From an uncultured Flavobacteriales bacterium (lineage in GTDB: Bacteria > Bacteroidota > Bacteroidia > Flavobacteriales_D > Crocinitomicaceae): a DNA stretch of 64,000 bases. Shown piece by piece: positions 18,529 through 28,188 of this stretch; the first letter of the stretch is position 1; every line of letters begins with the position of its first letter. Both the position numbers and the translations under genes were made by a program. The notes under the pieces were generated by a model. The model was not told the DNA's origin. It made no database searches and was given only the letters and a program-made list of their open reading frames with translations. The stretch covers positions 239,446 to 303,445 of the forward strand of contig CALJKJ010000018.1 of NCBI GenBank assembly GCA_937973685.1, given 5' to 3'.

Positions 18529-19035
18529 TTATGATACAGCTTGCGCAGTTGAATTGTCAAAAAAATGAGCAATAATTTCTGTTGCTGCTTCTTTTTTTTG
18601 CGTACCAATTAATAAGAGGTTACCGTTTTTCAGACGAATAGAAATACCAACCTTTCCAGAAATATTCAATGCAACGTTAGATCCATCCAGAGACTTCATT
18701 CGAATTCCCCATCCGCCATAATCCAATAAAGGTCGGTAATGAATAACAGAAACAGCGTCGATATCTTTCCATTCAAGTACTCTTGTTTTGCGGTGAAAAG
18801 GTTTGAATTGATAGTGAATACCTGTTGCATTGATTGTTGTTTTCAATTGCAAATAAAAGAAAACAAATACACCAATAATCATTGGACCGATGAGCTTTAG
18901 TAACAGGCGTACATCGCCGACTTTAATTGCAGCAATTAGCGTATCAATATTTGACGAAATTGTTAATAAAAGTATTCCGCCGATTAAGACAAAGTGCCAT
19001 TTATTGGTAAAGCGTTGCGATTCAATAAATTCCAT
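18529..19035 (-). CDS. Two-helix membrane protein with PH-like domain
   Basis: No named family is recognised with confidence. The 168-aa protein has two membrane helices (about 14-30 and 43-62) and a beta-rich C-terminal domain (about 66-160). The cytosolic segment with GWGIRM, GKVGISIRLKNG and LLIGTQK resembles bacterial PH-like domains of small Bacteroidota membrane proteins. A -7 box TATTTTTG lies at 19060-19053 on the minus strand, 18 bases before the ATG. It is upstream of hbd on the same strand; a functional link is not apparent. Confidence 0.65.
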   Translation of the reverse strand: MEFIESQRFTNKWHFVLIGGILLLTISSNIDTLIAAIKVGDVRLLLKLIGPMIIGVFVFFYLQLKTTINATGIHYQFKPFHRKTRVLEWKDIDAVSVIHYRPLLDYGGWGIRMKSLDGSNVALNISGKVGISIRLKNGNLLLIGTQKKEAATEIIAHFFDNSTAQAVS

Positions 19036-19052
19036 CTGCAGTTGTTTTGAAA

Positions 19053-19060
19053 CAAAAATA
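19053..19060 (-). promoter_or_regulatory. -7 box TATTTTTG for the PH-like membrane protein
   Basis: Minus-strand match to TAnnTTTG, 17 bases before the start codon. Confidence 0.45.
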
Positions 19061-19126
19061 ACTAAATCCCGCTTTTTTCTTTCAATTTTTCATGAAATAC
19101 CAGTTTTTTTGCTGTGTTTTTTATAT

Positions 19127-19134
19127 TAATTTTG
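19127..19134 (+). promoter_or_regulatory. -7 box TAATTTTG for the aminotransferase gene
   Basis: Match to TAnnTTTG, with a TTG at 19109-19111 (15-base spacing, slightly short) and 23 bases before the ATG at 19158. Confidence 0.5.
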
Positions 19135-19157
19135 GGTCCTCAAAACGTTTGTAAATT

Positions 19158-20348
19158 ATGATACAATTATCAGATCGCATTTTGTCGATGGAAGAGTCAG
19201 CTACATTAGCTATGACAAGAAAAAGTCGTGAACTTAGAGCACAAGGAAAAGATATTATTTCGTTGAGTTTGGGGGAACCTGATTTTTTCACACCACAATT
19301 CATTAAAGATGCTGCTACAGAGGGCATGGAGCAAAATTACACCATGTATTCGCCTGTACCAGGGTATGATGATTTGAGAGATGCGATTGCTAATAAATTC
19401 AACCGCGATAATCACATTCCTTACAAACGTGAACACATTGTTGTGTCGACAGGTGCAAAACAATCCATTGCTAATTTAGTGATGGCAGTTATCAATCCTG
19501 GTGACGAAGTAATTATACCTGCGCCATATTGGGTTTCTTATGCTGAAATCGTTAAGGTTGCAGGTGGTATTCCTGTAGTTGTACCGACTTCGATTGATGC
19601 GGATTTTAAATTTACTGCAGCACAATTCAAAGCAGCAATCACACCGAAATCGAAAATGATGATGTTTTCATCTCCTTGTAATCCAACAGGGACCGTATAC
19701 ACAAAAGAGGAATTACGTGCTTTGGCAGATGTGTTGAAAGCTAATCCTTCGTTGATTGTCATGTCGGATGAAATTTACGAACACATTAATTTTGTGGGAC
19801 ATCATTATTCAATCGCTCAATTCCCTGATGTTTTTGATCAAATTGTTACTGTAAATGGAGTTTCCAAAGCATGGGCAATGACAGGATGGCGTGTTGGTTA
19901 CATTGGCGCACCTAAAAACATCGCAGATGCGTGTAACAAAATTCAAGGTCAATTCACTTCTGGAACATGTTCGATTGCACAACGTGCAACAATCGCAGCG
20001 GTAAATGCTGATCCAGCAGTATTGAAAGATATGGTAGCAGCTTTTGAAAGCCGAAGAGAATTGGTTTTAGCAGCTTTAAATGCAATGCCAGGCGTAAAAT
20101 GTAATCGCCCAGGAGGAGCTTTTTATGTTTTTCCAGATATCAGTAGTTTCTTTGGCAAAACTGCAGGTGATATGAAAATTGATTCTGCCGAAGCATTGTG
20201 TATGTTCTTGCTTGACAAAGGTGTTGCATTGGTTTCTGGTGAAGCTTTTGGTGATGCAAATTGCATGCGTATATCTTATGCTGCATCAGAAGAAACGTTG
20301 ACCGAAGCGATGAGACGTATTGCAAATGCATTAGCTGAATTGAATTAA
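19158..20348 (+). CDS. PLP-dependent aspartate-family aminotransferase
   Basis: A 396-aa fold-type I, class I/II (subgroup I-gamma, AspB-like) aminotransferase. Visible signatures are LSLGEPDFFTP near the N-terminus, STGAKQSI for phosphate binding, SPCNPTGTVY, SDEIYEH and the Schiff-base lysine in NGVSKAWAMTGWRVGY (Lys237), then RISYA with the carboxylate-binding Arg. Aspartate is the most likely amino donor, but substrate cannot be fixed from sequence alone. The next gene begins at the base after its stop, so the two are co-transcribed although no pathway link is evident. Confidence 0.88.
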   Translation: MIQLSDRILSMEESATLAMTRKSRELRAQGKDIISLSLGEPDFFTPQFIKDAATEGMEQNYTMYSPVPGYDDLRDAIANKFNRDNHIPYKREHIVVSTGAKQSIANLVMAVINPGDEVIIPAPYWVSYAEIVKVAGGIPVVVPTSIDADFKFTAAQFKAAITPKSKMMMFSSPCNPTGTVYTKEELRALADVLKANPSLIVMSDEIYEHINFVGHHYSIAQFPDVFDQIVTVNGVSKAWAMTGWRVGYIGAPKNIADACNKIQGQFTSGTCSIAQRATIAAVNADPAVLKDMVAAFESRRELVLAALNAMPGVKCNRPGGAFYVFPDISSFFGKTAGDMKIDSAEALCMFLLDKGVALVSGEAFGDANCMRISYAASEETLTEAMRRIANALAELN

Positions 20349-21338
20349 ATGACGATACAAGAATTATTAGCAACATTCAAAACCAAACGCATTTTAGTGA
20401 TTGGTGATGTCATGATAGACGCCTACATGTTGGGGAAAGTTCATCGTGTGAGTCCAGAAGCTCCTGTTCCAATTGTTAGCTTGGAAAAACAAGAACAACG
20501 CTTAGGTGGTGCTGCCAATGTTGCACTCAATTTACTTTCACTTGGTGCTACACCAATTTTATGTTCGGTTGTAGGAAACGATCGTGAAGGTGATCAATTA
20601 AAGCAACTCGTTCAACAGGAAGGAATGCCTATCACAGGAATTATTTCCTCAGCAGCTCGTGTTACAACTGTAAAAACACGTGTTATTGGAAATAACCAAC
20701 ATTTGTTGCGCATTGATGGTGAAGATACACATCCGCTTACTGCTGATGAAAACAACGATTTTTTCACCGCAATTGAAGCAATTATTGCGCAAGAAAAAAT
20801 TGACGCAATCATTTTTGAAGATTACAACAAAGGTGTTTTAACACCAACAATCATCGCGCAAGTCATTGCATTGGCAAATGAAAAAAATATTCCAACAACT
20901 GTTGACCCGAAAAAAGATAATTTTCTTGCATACAAAGGGGTAACGTTGTTCAAACCAAATTTAAAAGAGTTAAAAGAAGGTGTTGGTATCGAATGTTCTT
21001 TTCAAGACCAAGTAGCTTTTCATGAAGCCATTAACATGCTTGAAACGTCCTTACAAAACGACATAACCTTTGTAACACTTTCAGAACATGGCGTGTTTAT
21101 CAAACAAAACGATGTATCGTTTCACAATCCCGCTCACATGCGCAATATTGCAGATGTAAGTGGAGCAGGAGACACGGTGATATCCGTTGCAACATTGTGT
21201 TTGACTGCCAATCGTTCCATTCAAACAATTGCATCATTAGCTAATCTATCTGGTGGTTTGGTGTGTGAAAAAAGTGGCGTGGTAACCATTCAACCGGAAC
21301 AATTGCTTGCTGAATGTGGGCAACAAGTTTGGGATTAA
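20349..21338 (+). CDS. rfaE1: D-glycero-beta-D-manno-heptose-7-phosphate kinase (RfaE domain I type)
   Basis: A 329-aa PfkB-family sugar kinase. The stretch MLGKVHRVSPEAPVPI followed by RLGGAANVA is specific for the HldE/RfaE kinase domain, and the ATP/catalytic motif DVSGAGDT places the catalytic base at Asp275. It phosphorylates heptose-7-phosphate at C1 for ADP-heptose synthesis. The nucleotidyltransferase half of HldE is absent, so a separate enzyme would be needed, and no other heptose genes are nearby. It immediately follows the aminotransferase stop. Confidence 0.85.
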   Translation: MTIQELLATFKTKRILVIGDVMIDAYMLGKVHRVSPEAPVPIVSLEKQEQRLGGAANVALNLLSLGATPILCSVVGNDREGDQLKQLVQQEGMPITGIISSAARVTTVKTRVIGNNQHLLRIDGEDTHPLTADENNDFFTAIEAIIAQEKIDAIIFEDYNKGVLTPTIIAQVIALANEKNIPTTVDPKKDNFLAYKGVTLFKPNLKELKEGVGIECSFQDQVAFHEAINMLETSLQNDITFVTLSEHGVFIKQNDVSFHNPAHMRNIADVSGAGDTVISVATLCLTANRSIQTIASLANLSGGLVCEKSGVVTIQPEQLLAECGQQVWD

Positions 21339-21387
21339 ACGAAACAATACATTTCCTCAAGCGTTTGAGATATAAGTAAACATCATT

Positions 21388-22119
21388 ATGGAAAGAAAAG
21401 AAGTGAAACCTTATGGAAATGCTGCTACTTCGAAAAAAGAAGAAGTCGCTGAAATGTTCAATAAAATTTCGAAACGATACGATTTTTTAAATCATTTTCT
21501 TTCATTGGGAATTGATAAAATTTGGCGCAAAAAAGCTGTAAAGATGTTGCGCGAATTACAACCAAAACGCATCCTTGATTTGGCTACAGGAACTGGCGAT
21601 TTCGCTATCGAAAGTTTGTCTTTACAACCATCAGAGATTGTTGGAATGGATATTTCCGAAGGTATGTTGGAGGTAGGACGTCAAAAAATGAAAGCACGTG
21701 GTTACGATGGAATTATTTCCATGCGCTTGGGTGATTCAGAAAATTTACCTTTTGAAGATAATTATTTTGATGCGTTGACGGTTGGTTTTGGGGTGCGTAA
21801 TTACGAAAATTTGGAAAAAGGACTTAGTGAAATGTTGCGCGTGGTTCGCCCAGGAGGAAAGTTAATCATCTTGGAGTTTTCAAAACCAAAGAAATTTCCA
21901 ATCAAACAATATTATGCTTTTCATTCCAAATACATCATTCCATTTTTTGGAAAACGTATTTCAAAAGATGAAAAAGCATATGCATATTTACCAGAATCGG
22001 TTGCTGCTTTTCCAGAAGGAGATGATTTTATAGCTATTCTGAAACAAACAGGATATCAAGAAATAGGTTCGAAACTGGTAGCAGGAGGAATTGCGACAAT
22101 TTATTACGGTACAAAATAA
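21388..22119 (+). CDS. ubiE: Demethylmenaquinone methyltransferase
   Basis: The last step of menaquinone synthesis: SAM-dependent C-methylation of demethylmenaquinone. The 243-aa protein has the UbiE/MenG signature YDFLNHFLSLGIDKIWRKK (residues 31-49) and SAM motif I LDLATGTGDFA (64-74), then GFGVRNYENL and the RPGGKLIILEFS segment. Menaquinone is expected to be the only quinone in this phylum, so the MenG role is preferred. porT follows 26 bases later, an arrangement common in Bacteroidota. Confidence 0.93.
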   Translation: MERKEVKPYGNAATSKKEEVAEMFNKISKRYDFLNHFLSLGIDKIWRKKAVKMLRELQPKRILDLATGTGDFAIESLSLQPSEIVGMDISEGMLEVGRQKMKARGYDGIISMRLGDSENLPFEDNYFDALTVGFGVRNYENLEKGLSEMLRVVRPGGKLIILEFSKPKKFPIKQYYAFHSKYIIPFFGKRISKDEKAYAYLPESVAAFPEGDDFIAILKQTGYQEIGSKLVAGGIATIYYGTK

Positions 22120-22145
22120 ACCATCCAACAAACCGTTTTATTGCT

Positions 22146-22862
22146 ATGAAATATATTCTTGGACTTTGTTGTTTGCTGTTTTTAAACGTGTTGATTGCGC
22201 AGCGTGAAAAACCAAAAAATTACCGTCGTTTCGATGAGCGAACGCTCCATTTTGGGTTTATGCTAGGCGGTAATTCAGCTAATTTTAAAGCAATACCAAA
22301 ACTAGATAATTACCAGAATTATCAATTAAAATCGCTTGAAACAAAAAGTCAACCTGGCGGGCAAGTAGGAATAGTTGCGACTTTAAAATTAGGACACCCT
22401 GTGGTTCGCTTGCGTTTTATTCCTACCTTATCGTTTCAAGAACGTGTTTTGTTGTATTATTATGTCAATCCTGACCCAACTGCTAAAACAGACTTGTTTC
22501 GGGAACGTCGTGTAAATTCGACAAACCTCGATTTTCCGTTAATGTTGCAATTCCGAACGATGCGCTACAACAATTTTGCAAGTTACGTCTTGTTTGGTGG
22601 GCAATATTCTTACGATTTACAATCTTTTGAAAAATCGTCCCAAAATTTCAACGATCCGTTCATAAAAATCAAAGCAAACGATATGCAAGGTCAAGTAGGA
22701 GCTGGGTTGGAATTTTTTGCACCTTATTTTAAATTTGGTTTTGAAATCAAGTACTCCCGAAGCTTTTCTAATTCCTTGATTCAGGATTTCACAAAATATT
22801 CCAAACCAATTGACCGTTTGTACAACCGTGTTTTGTGGGTTTCACTCATTTTTGAAGGCTAA
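22146..22862 (+). CDS. porT: PorT-family outer-membrane protein of type IX secretion
   Basis: A 238-aa exported beta-barrel protein: signal peptide to about residue 19 (LNVLIAQ), then an alternating-polar series of strands (HFGFMLGGNSANF, RLRFIPTLSFQERVLLYYY, VGAGLEFF) typical of the eight-stranded PorT/OmpA-like barrel. PorT is needed for gliding and type IX secretion; it is thought to act at the outer membrane. The location right after ubiE supports the assignment. Its TAA stop shares one base with the ATG of the next gene. Type IX cargo genes lie at 36-40 kb and 55 kb. Confidence 0.82.
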   Translation: MKYILGLCCLLFLNVLIAQREKPKNYRRFDERTLHFGFMLGGNSANFKAIPKLDNYQNYQLKSLETKSQPGGQVGIVATLKLGHPVVRLRFIPTLSFQERVLLYYYVNPDPTAKTDLFRERRVNSTNLDFPLMLQFRTMRYNNFASYVLFGGQYSYDLQSFEKSSQNFNDPFIKIKANDMQGQVGAGLEFFAPYFKFGFEIKYSRSFSNSLIQDFTKYSKPIDRLYNRVLWVSLIFEG

Positions 22863-24412
22863 TGAACGTTCAATTTCAACTTAGTCCCGAAGAAGCACAA
22901 GACAAAGCATTTATTGAAAAACGAATAGCTTCAGAAATCAATCAAAAAATTGGGACATTCGATTTCAAATGGTTAAAACGATCAATTGATGCCCGCAAAC
23001 GAACTATTCTAATCAATGCTACTTTTGAAGTGGCAGCTAAAGGCGAATTAAGTGATTTTGAGCCTGATTTTCACCCTCAAGATGTTCGTGAAAAACCAAC
23101 GGTTCATATTATTGGAGCAGGTCCAGCTGGATTGTATGCTGCGTTACGTGCCTTAGAAATTGGATTGAAACCAATCGTTTTTGAACGTGGCAAAGATGTG
23201 CGGTCACGTAGAAGAGATTTAGCACAGTTGAACAAAGAACACCTTGTCAATGCGGAATCGAATTATTGTTTTGGTGAAGGTGGTGCAGGAACCTATTCTG
23301 ATGGAAAATTGTACACACGCTCGAAAAAAAGAGGTGATGTGTTGCGCGCTTTAAAATGGTTCGTTGCTTTCGGAGCTTCAACCGATATCTTAGTAGATGC
23401 ACATCCACACATTGGAACAAATAAATTACCGCAAATTATCGTTGCCATGCGCCAGTGTATTATTCAATACGGCGGAGAGGTTCATTTTGAATCAAAATTG
23501 ACTGATTTCAAGTTGGCGAATGATGCAATCGTTGAAATAACTATCAATGATTCACTGATAATTCCAGTGAATGCAGTGGTATTGGCAACAGGACATTCGG
23601 CTAGAGATATCTTTGCTTTGTTACATAAAAGAAAAGTAAAAATAGAGGCAAAACCTTTTGCATTAGGTGTTCGTGTGGAACATACACAAGCGTTTATCGA
23701 CAATATTCAATACCATGGACGGTTGAACGACGAATACTTACCACCAGCTTCTTATGCCTTAGTTGCGCAAGTGGAAGACAAAGGAGTTTATTCGTTTTGT
23801 ATGTGTCCGGGTGGAATCATTGCGCCTTGCGCAACTGCTCCAGGCGAAGTTGTTACGAATGGTTGGTCGCCTTCTAAGCGTAATAACGTGACTTCTAACT
23901 CAGGAATTGTCGTCAGTGTAGAACCTGAAGAATTACCTAACTATTCGCCAAGCGATCCGTTTGTCAGTTTGAATTTTCAACGTCAAGTTGAACACGATTG
24001 TTGGGAAGCAGCAGGTAAAACACAAGCTGTTCCAGCACAACGCTTAAAAGATTTTGTCGAACAACGCACCTCAATCGATTTTCCAAGAACATCTTATCAA
24101 CCGGGTATTGTAAGCGTTGATTTGAATAAGGTTTTACCCGATTTCATCGCACGAAGATTACGAACAGCTTTCAAAGAATTTGACAAAAAAATGCATGGTT
24201 TTCTTACCAATGATGCAGTCATTCATGCGCCAGAAAGCCGCACATCTAGTCCAGTGTCCGTCCCAAGAAATGCAGAAACGTGTATGAGTGTATCAACCCA
24301 AGGTTTGTTTCCATGTGCTGAGGGTGCAGGATATGCAGGTGGAATTATTTCAGCAGCAATTGATGGTATGAAATGTGTTGATGCAGCTTTTGAATGGTTG
24401 AACAAAAAGTAA
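22862..24412 (+). CDS. FAD-dependent oxidoreductase of unknown substrate
   Basis: A 516-aa cytosolic flavoprotein of a widespread family with no defined substrate. An N-terminal ~75-residue alpha/beta domain (with SIDARKRTILINATFEV) precedes the Rossmann fold; the dinucleotide motif IIGAGPAGLYAA begins at residue 83, and a second FAD motif, VLATGHSARDIF, lies near 245. CFGEGGAGTYSDGKLYTR and GAGYAGGIISAAIDG are family hallmarks. It overlaps the porT stop by one base, implying co-transcription. A 12-base perfect palindrome lies between it and the convergent trmH gene. Confidence 0.85.
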   Translation: MNVQFQLSPEEAQDKAFIEKRIASEINQKIGTFDFKWLKRSIDARKRTILINATFEVAAKGELSDFEPDFHPQDVREKPTVHIIGAGPAGLYAALRALEIGLKPIVFERGKDVRSRRRDLAQLNKEHLVNAESNYCFGEGGAGTYSDGKLYTRSKKRGDVLRALKWFVAFGASTDILVDAHPHIGTNKLPQIIVAMRQCIIQYGGEVHFESKLTDFKLANDAIVEITINDSLIIPVNAVVLATGHSARDIFALLHKRKVKIEAKPFALGVRVEHTQAFIDNIQYHGRLNDEYLPPASYALVAQVEDKGVYSFCMCPGGIIAPCATAPGEVVTNGWSPSKRNNVTSNSGIVVSVEPEELPNYSPSDPFVSLNFQRQVEHDCWEAAGKTQAVPAQRLKDFVEQRTSIDFPRTSYQPGIVSVDLNKVLPDFIARRLRTAFKEFDKKMHGFLTNDAVIHAPESRTSSPVSVPRNAETCMSVSTQGLFPCAEGAGYAGGIISAAIDGMKCVDAAFEWLNKK

Positions 24413-24448
24413 AGTTTTTTGGGGGTCTGTCTACAGCTTTACCACAAT

Positions 24449-24460
24449 TTACCCGGGTAA
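24449..24460. repeat. Perfect 12-base palindrome TTACCCGGGTAA between convergent genes
   Basis: Lies in the 48-base gap where the FAD oxidoreductase and trmH genes converge. It is short and lacks a flanking T run, so it is not a convincing terminator. Confidence 0.4.
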
Positions 24461-25195
24461 CTAACCCAACATCATTTTCGCAGTTAAAATTCCCGTAGCA
24501 GTTCCAACATTTAGTGATTCAGCTTGACCAACTTTTGGAATCGTTATTCGATGATTAATTAAAGGCAACAAATCATTGTGAATGCCTTTTCCTTCATTCC
24601 CCATGATTAACAAAGCATTTTCTTCAAACACAATTTTTTGAAAATCGACTCCGTCTAACAGCGCAGCATACGTGGGTTGTGAAGTAGTTGTCAGGAATGT
24701 TGTTAAGTCGGTATAAATGACATTGATGCGGTAAATTGCCCCCATAGAAGCTTGGATAACTTTCGAATTATAGACATCAACCGTTTCATTGGAGCAGATA
24801 AGCTGCGTAACGCCAAACCAATCGGCAATTCGTAAAATGGTGCCCAAATTACCAGGATCTTGAACGCCATCCAGAACAATTCCTTTTTTTGTAGCATCGT
24901 ACTGATGTTCCCGTCGTTTAAAAACGGCAATTAATTTATTTGGGGTTTTTAAACTGGAAAGTTGTGATAAATCGTTAGGTGAAATGGAAAAACACTTGTT
25001 TATTGCTTGTTCTGGTACGATATGAACGTGTTCATTTTCAACAGCTAAGAGAACGAGGTCGTTGATTGCGCACGATAATCCTTCAAGCACCATTTTTTCA
25101 CCTTCCACAACAAACACGTTCTCTTCATCTCGGTTTTTCTTTAATTGCAAGGAACGTATCCATTTTTGTTTTGCTTTAGAAATTGCTTCTATCAT
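24461..25195 (-). CDS. TrmH/SpoU-family RNA 2'-O-methyltransferase
   Basis: SAM-dependent 2'-O-ribose methylation of rRNA or tRNA; the target cannot be read from sequence. I use the ATG at 25195 (244 aa), where the protein opens with the RNA-binding substrate domain (IEAISKAKQKWIRSLQ); the ATG at 25225 adds ten residues without support. SPOUT knot motifs are all present: NLGTILRIADWFG (motif 1), IMGNEGKGI (motif 2) and IPKVGQAESLNVGTATGI (motif 3). It is divergent from tamL; this trmH-tamL neighbourhood is common in Flavobacteriia. Confidence 0.88.
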   Translation of the reverse strand: MIEAISKAKQKWIRSLQLKKNRDEENVFVVEGEKMVLEGLSCAINDLVLLAVENEHVHIVPEQAINKCFSISPNDLSQLSSLKTPNKLIAVFKRREHQYDATKKGIVLDGVQDPGNLGTILRIADWFGVTQLICSNETVDVYNSKVIQASMGAIYRINVIYTDLTTFLTTTSQPTYAALLDGVDFQKIVFEENALLIMGNEGKGIHNDLLPLINHRITIPKVGQAESLNVGTATGILTAKMMLG

Positions 25196-25255
25196 GTTCT
25201 TTTGTCCTTTCCTGTTGTTTGGCACAATTTTAATAGCAATCAGCGTTGATTTTAT

Positions 25256-25263
25256 TATTTTTG
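25256..25263 (+). promoter_or_regulatory. -7 box TATTTTTG for tamL
   Basis: Exact TAnnTTTG match only 5 bases before an ATG at 25269 and 11 before the ATG at 25275. It favours the later start, with an almost absent leader. Confidence 0.45.
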
Positions 25264-25274
25264 TACGAATGCGA

Positions 25275-28100
25275 ATGAAAAAAAATAGCTGTTTTCCAAT
25301 TAATTTTAGCTTAGTGCTTCTTGTAATTTTACTTCACTCAAGTTGTAAAACTACAAAATATGTGCCTGAGGGAAGACATTTATTAAGCGAAAATTCAATT
25401 GAAATCAAAGGTGATGCATTAAACTTGGATGAGGTTAATGCGGTGATTCGTCAAAAACCAAATATAAAACTGCTTGGAATACACTTTCGATTGCGCGCAT
25501 ACAATGCGATTGATAGCACAAAATTAGCAACTCGTATTGAGCGATTGCGCCAACGGACCATTCAGAAAAACAGTCGTTCTATTGCCAAAGCAAATCGAAT
25601 TAATGCGAAACGAATTAAGCGCGCGAAAGAGAAAAACAAGCCATACTACCGAATGAAAAAAGCGCATATCAGAGATACGATGGACTTGCGTAAAAAAATT
25701 GGTGAAAAAATAAAATTCAGTTACGGCGAAGCTCCGGTAATCGCAGATACGTTTTTTATTCATAAATCAGCAACTCAACTCGAAAGTTACCTGCGCTCTA
25801 AAGGATTTTATTATGGTACAGTTTCAGCCCAATACGATACCTTAACATATCGAAAAAAACGAGTAAAAGCTATCTATTCCATTACAACTGGTCCACGCTA
25901 TTTTATTGATTCCATTCAATTATCAATGCCAAACCAAGCTATTGAAGCGACATTTAAATCTTTTGTTCGAAAGGTGAGTGACAAACAAGGTATCAATATG
26001 CAATTGGAAAACCATTGGGATAGAAAAAAACAATTACTAATTCCATTTGATGCAGATAACTTAAGTTTGTACCGCTTAGAAATTGCAAAACATTTCAGAG
26101 ATGCATCTTTTTATGGTTTTGATGAAGGAAGTGTATCATTTGACATAGATACCAACAAGCGAAACATGCGCATGCGCATGCGTATTCAGATAGCTGATCG
26201 TATTGTTCAAAGCAAAGTCAATAATGACAGTGTTGTCTCTATTCCTCATCTTAAAACACAAGTGGTTGGAGTTTATTTTCATATATGTGACACAACGTTA
26301 TATTCGGGTAACTTCAAACAACAAGTCGATTATTTAGGCCGAAATCTTCGGGAAAATAAAATGTTGGTAACCCTTGATTCATTGGAATTCAAACAAATCA
26401 AACGAAAAGTCGAGGTTCCAGAAAACGAACGAGCTGTAGTTGGTCAAAAGGAATACCTGAAAAGTAAAATTGAGAAAGATGTTTTTGGAAATTTCAAAGA
26501 TTCGATTGCTTTTGACTTGCAACGTGTAGCTACATTTACCTATAACGGAGAGCTATTTGTTCGTCCCGAATTGTTGGAAGCACAAAATTATTTGGAAAAT
26601 CAGTCGAATTACAAGGAGTTTAACTTAGATCGAACTTATAACAGATTGGTACAACTTGGTTTGTTTCAATCGATCATAACAGAAATACAAGAAACAGAAT
26701 TAGGGAGTGGAAAAGTAAATGTTCATTATTACTTAGTTCCAGCTCTGAAAAAAACGTTTAGTTTCGAACCAAGAGCGAATAATTTCAATGGCTATTTAGG
26801 TGTCAGCACTTCCTTGAATTATTCAAATAAAAACATTTCGAAAACAGGTACCAACTTGGTATTTACGTTTTCTGGAGGTTTTGAAACGTCTCCAACCGTT
26901 TTTGGACAAGATTCAACGGCTGTAATTGGTGATAATAACAAACAAACATTCAATACGTTTGAGGTTGGTCCATCAATAAAATATGACATACCTGGCTTGT
27001 TTCCCTTCGGAATAAATGCCTTAAAAAAACGCCAACGTCCACGAACAATTATTTCAGGCGCATTTAATTTTCAACGAAGAACCGATTTTAATCGGAAAGT
27101 ATTTCAGTTCAATTACGGCTATAAATTTGCTTTGGGCAATGGAAATACACAGTCTGTTTCTTTGGGATTACCTGGAATGTCAGTCGTGAAAGTGGTTTCC
27201 ATAAACAAATCAGATGCTTTTCAAAATAAAATTATCGCATTAAATGATTTGTTCTTACGCAATGCGTACAGCAATCAATTGATTTGGGAAGATTTTCGTT
27301 TTCAATTTGATTACGATAATTTATTGGGAGAACATCGTTATGTACCAAAAAACATCCGCGTAACATTCAATGGTTCCATCAATACTGCAGGCAATCTCCT
27401 CAATTTTCTAACAAGTTTTGGTCCGCAAAAAGATTCAGTGAATAAAAAAATTGGGACGGTTACTTTTTCTCAATTTTCGCTAATAGACACCAAATTAATT
27501 GTCACAAATAAATTTTCTAAAAGAAATACCTTGGCGTTTAAATTATTGGCAGGAGTTGGTTTGCCAGGAAAAAACTCGAAGACTTCATTGCCTTTCGATT
27601 ACTCATTCTTTGGTGGTGGTTCAAATGACAACAGGGGATGGGTTGCACGTTCTCTCGGACCAGGTTCGTATTCAATTCTGCTCGATTCCAATAATGTGTT
27701 AACGCAAATTGCTGATATTCGTTTGAGTTCTTCTCTCGAATTTCGCTTTGGAGGTGGGAAATTATTCAATCATGCTCTCTTTGTAGATGCTGGAAATATC
27801 TGGACGATGAATTACGACCCCAACCGACCGGGAAGTCAAATTTCTAAAAATTGGTACAAAGAGATTGGCGTATCCGTTGGATATGGGTTGCGCTTGGATT
27901 TTGAATATTTCATTGCTCGTTTTGATTTCGGTTTACCCATTTACACACCAGGATTGCCTATTGGCTCCCGTTGGATTTTCGAAAGCAAAGAAGCGTTTTA
28001 TGCAGCAGCTCAAAATTATTATGGAAATGATTGGAAAAACAAAGTACAAACTAACTTTTTTGTAATCCAACCACACTTTGGTATTGGTTTCCCCTTTTAA
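25275..28100 (+). CDS. tamL: Translocation and assembly module lipoprotein TamL (BamA/TamA superfamily)
   Basis: An Omp85-superfamily outer-membrane protein of the lipid-anchored Bacteroidota type. The frame is open further upstream, but the likely start is the ATG at 25275 (MKKNSCF; 941 aa), just after a -7 box; ATG 25269 is the alternative. A lipoprotein-type signal ends at LLHSSC, followed by KYVPEGRHLL as in other TamL proteins. POTRA-like repeats occupy about 30-510, including a long basic helix around 90-150. The 16-stranded barrel fills the rest, with the lid-lock loop GGSNDNRGW and a C-terminal aromatic FGIGFPF. TamL is thought to work with TamB, but no tamB follows here; fbaA is next. 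Confidence 0.85.
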   Translation: MKKNSCFPINFSLVLLVILLHSSCKTTKYVPEGRHLLSENSIEIKGDALNLDEVNAVIRQKPNIKLLGIHFRLRAYNAIDSTKLATRIERLRQRTIQKNSRSIAKANRINAKRIKRAKEKNKPYYRMKKAHIRDTMDLRKKIGEKIKFSYGEAPVIADTFFIHKSATQLESYLRSKGFYYGTVSAQYDTLTYRKKRVKAIYSITTGPRYFIDSIQLSMPNQAIEATFKSFVRKVSDKQGINMQLENHWDRKKQLLIPFDADNLSLYRLEIAKHFRDASFYGFDEGSVSFDIDTNKRNMRMRMRIQIADRIVQSKVNNDSVVSIPHLKTQVVGVYFHICDTTLYSGNFKQQVDYLGRNLRENKMLVTLDSLEFKQIKRKVEVPENERAVVGQKEYLKSKIEKDVFGNFKDSIAFDLQRVATFTYNGELFVRPELLEAQNYLENQSNYKEFNLDRTYNRLVQLGLFQSIITEIQETELGSGKVNVHYYLVPALKKTFSFEPRANNFNGYLGVSTSLNYSNKNISKTGTNLVFTFSGGFETSPTVFGQDSTAVIGDNNKQTFNTFEVGPSIKYDIPGLFPFGINALKKRQRPRTIISGAFNFQRRTDFNRKVFQFNYGYKFALGNGNTQSVSLGLPGMSVVKVVSINKSDAFQNKIIALNDLFLRNAYSNQLIWEDFRFQFDYDNLLGEHRYVPKNIRVTFNGSINTAGNLLNFLTSFGPQKDSVNKKIGTVTFSQFSLIDTKLIVTNKFSKRNTLAFKLLAGVGLPGKNSKTSLPFDYSFFGGGSNDNRGWVARSLGPGSYSILLDSNNVLTQIADIRLSSSLEFRFGGGKLFNHALFVDAGNIWTMNYDPNRPGSQISKNWYKEIGVSVGYGLRLDFEYFIARFDFGLPIYTPGLPIGSRWIFESKEAFYAAAQNYYGNDWKNKVQTNFFVIQPHFGIGFPF

Positions 28101-28158
28101 TTAAATGCATTTTTATAAGTTACCCAGTCAACCATTTTACTCCATTGCAACTTTTCAT

Positions 28159-28166
28159 TATCTTTG
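28159..28166 (+). promoter_or_regulatory. -7 box TATCTTTG for fbaA-accD
   Basis: Exact TAnnTTTG match 22 bases before the fbaA ATG. Confidence 0.55.
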
Positions 28167-28188
28167 AGGCCGAAACACAAATAAAACA

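Noticed and set aside
24449..24460. Terminator at the palindrome TTACCCGGGTAA
   Set aside because: The stem is only 6 bp with no loop and no T tract on either strand.
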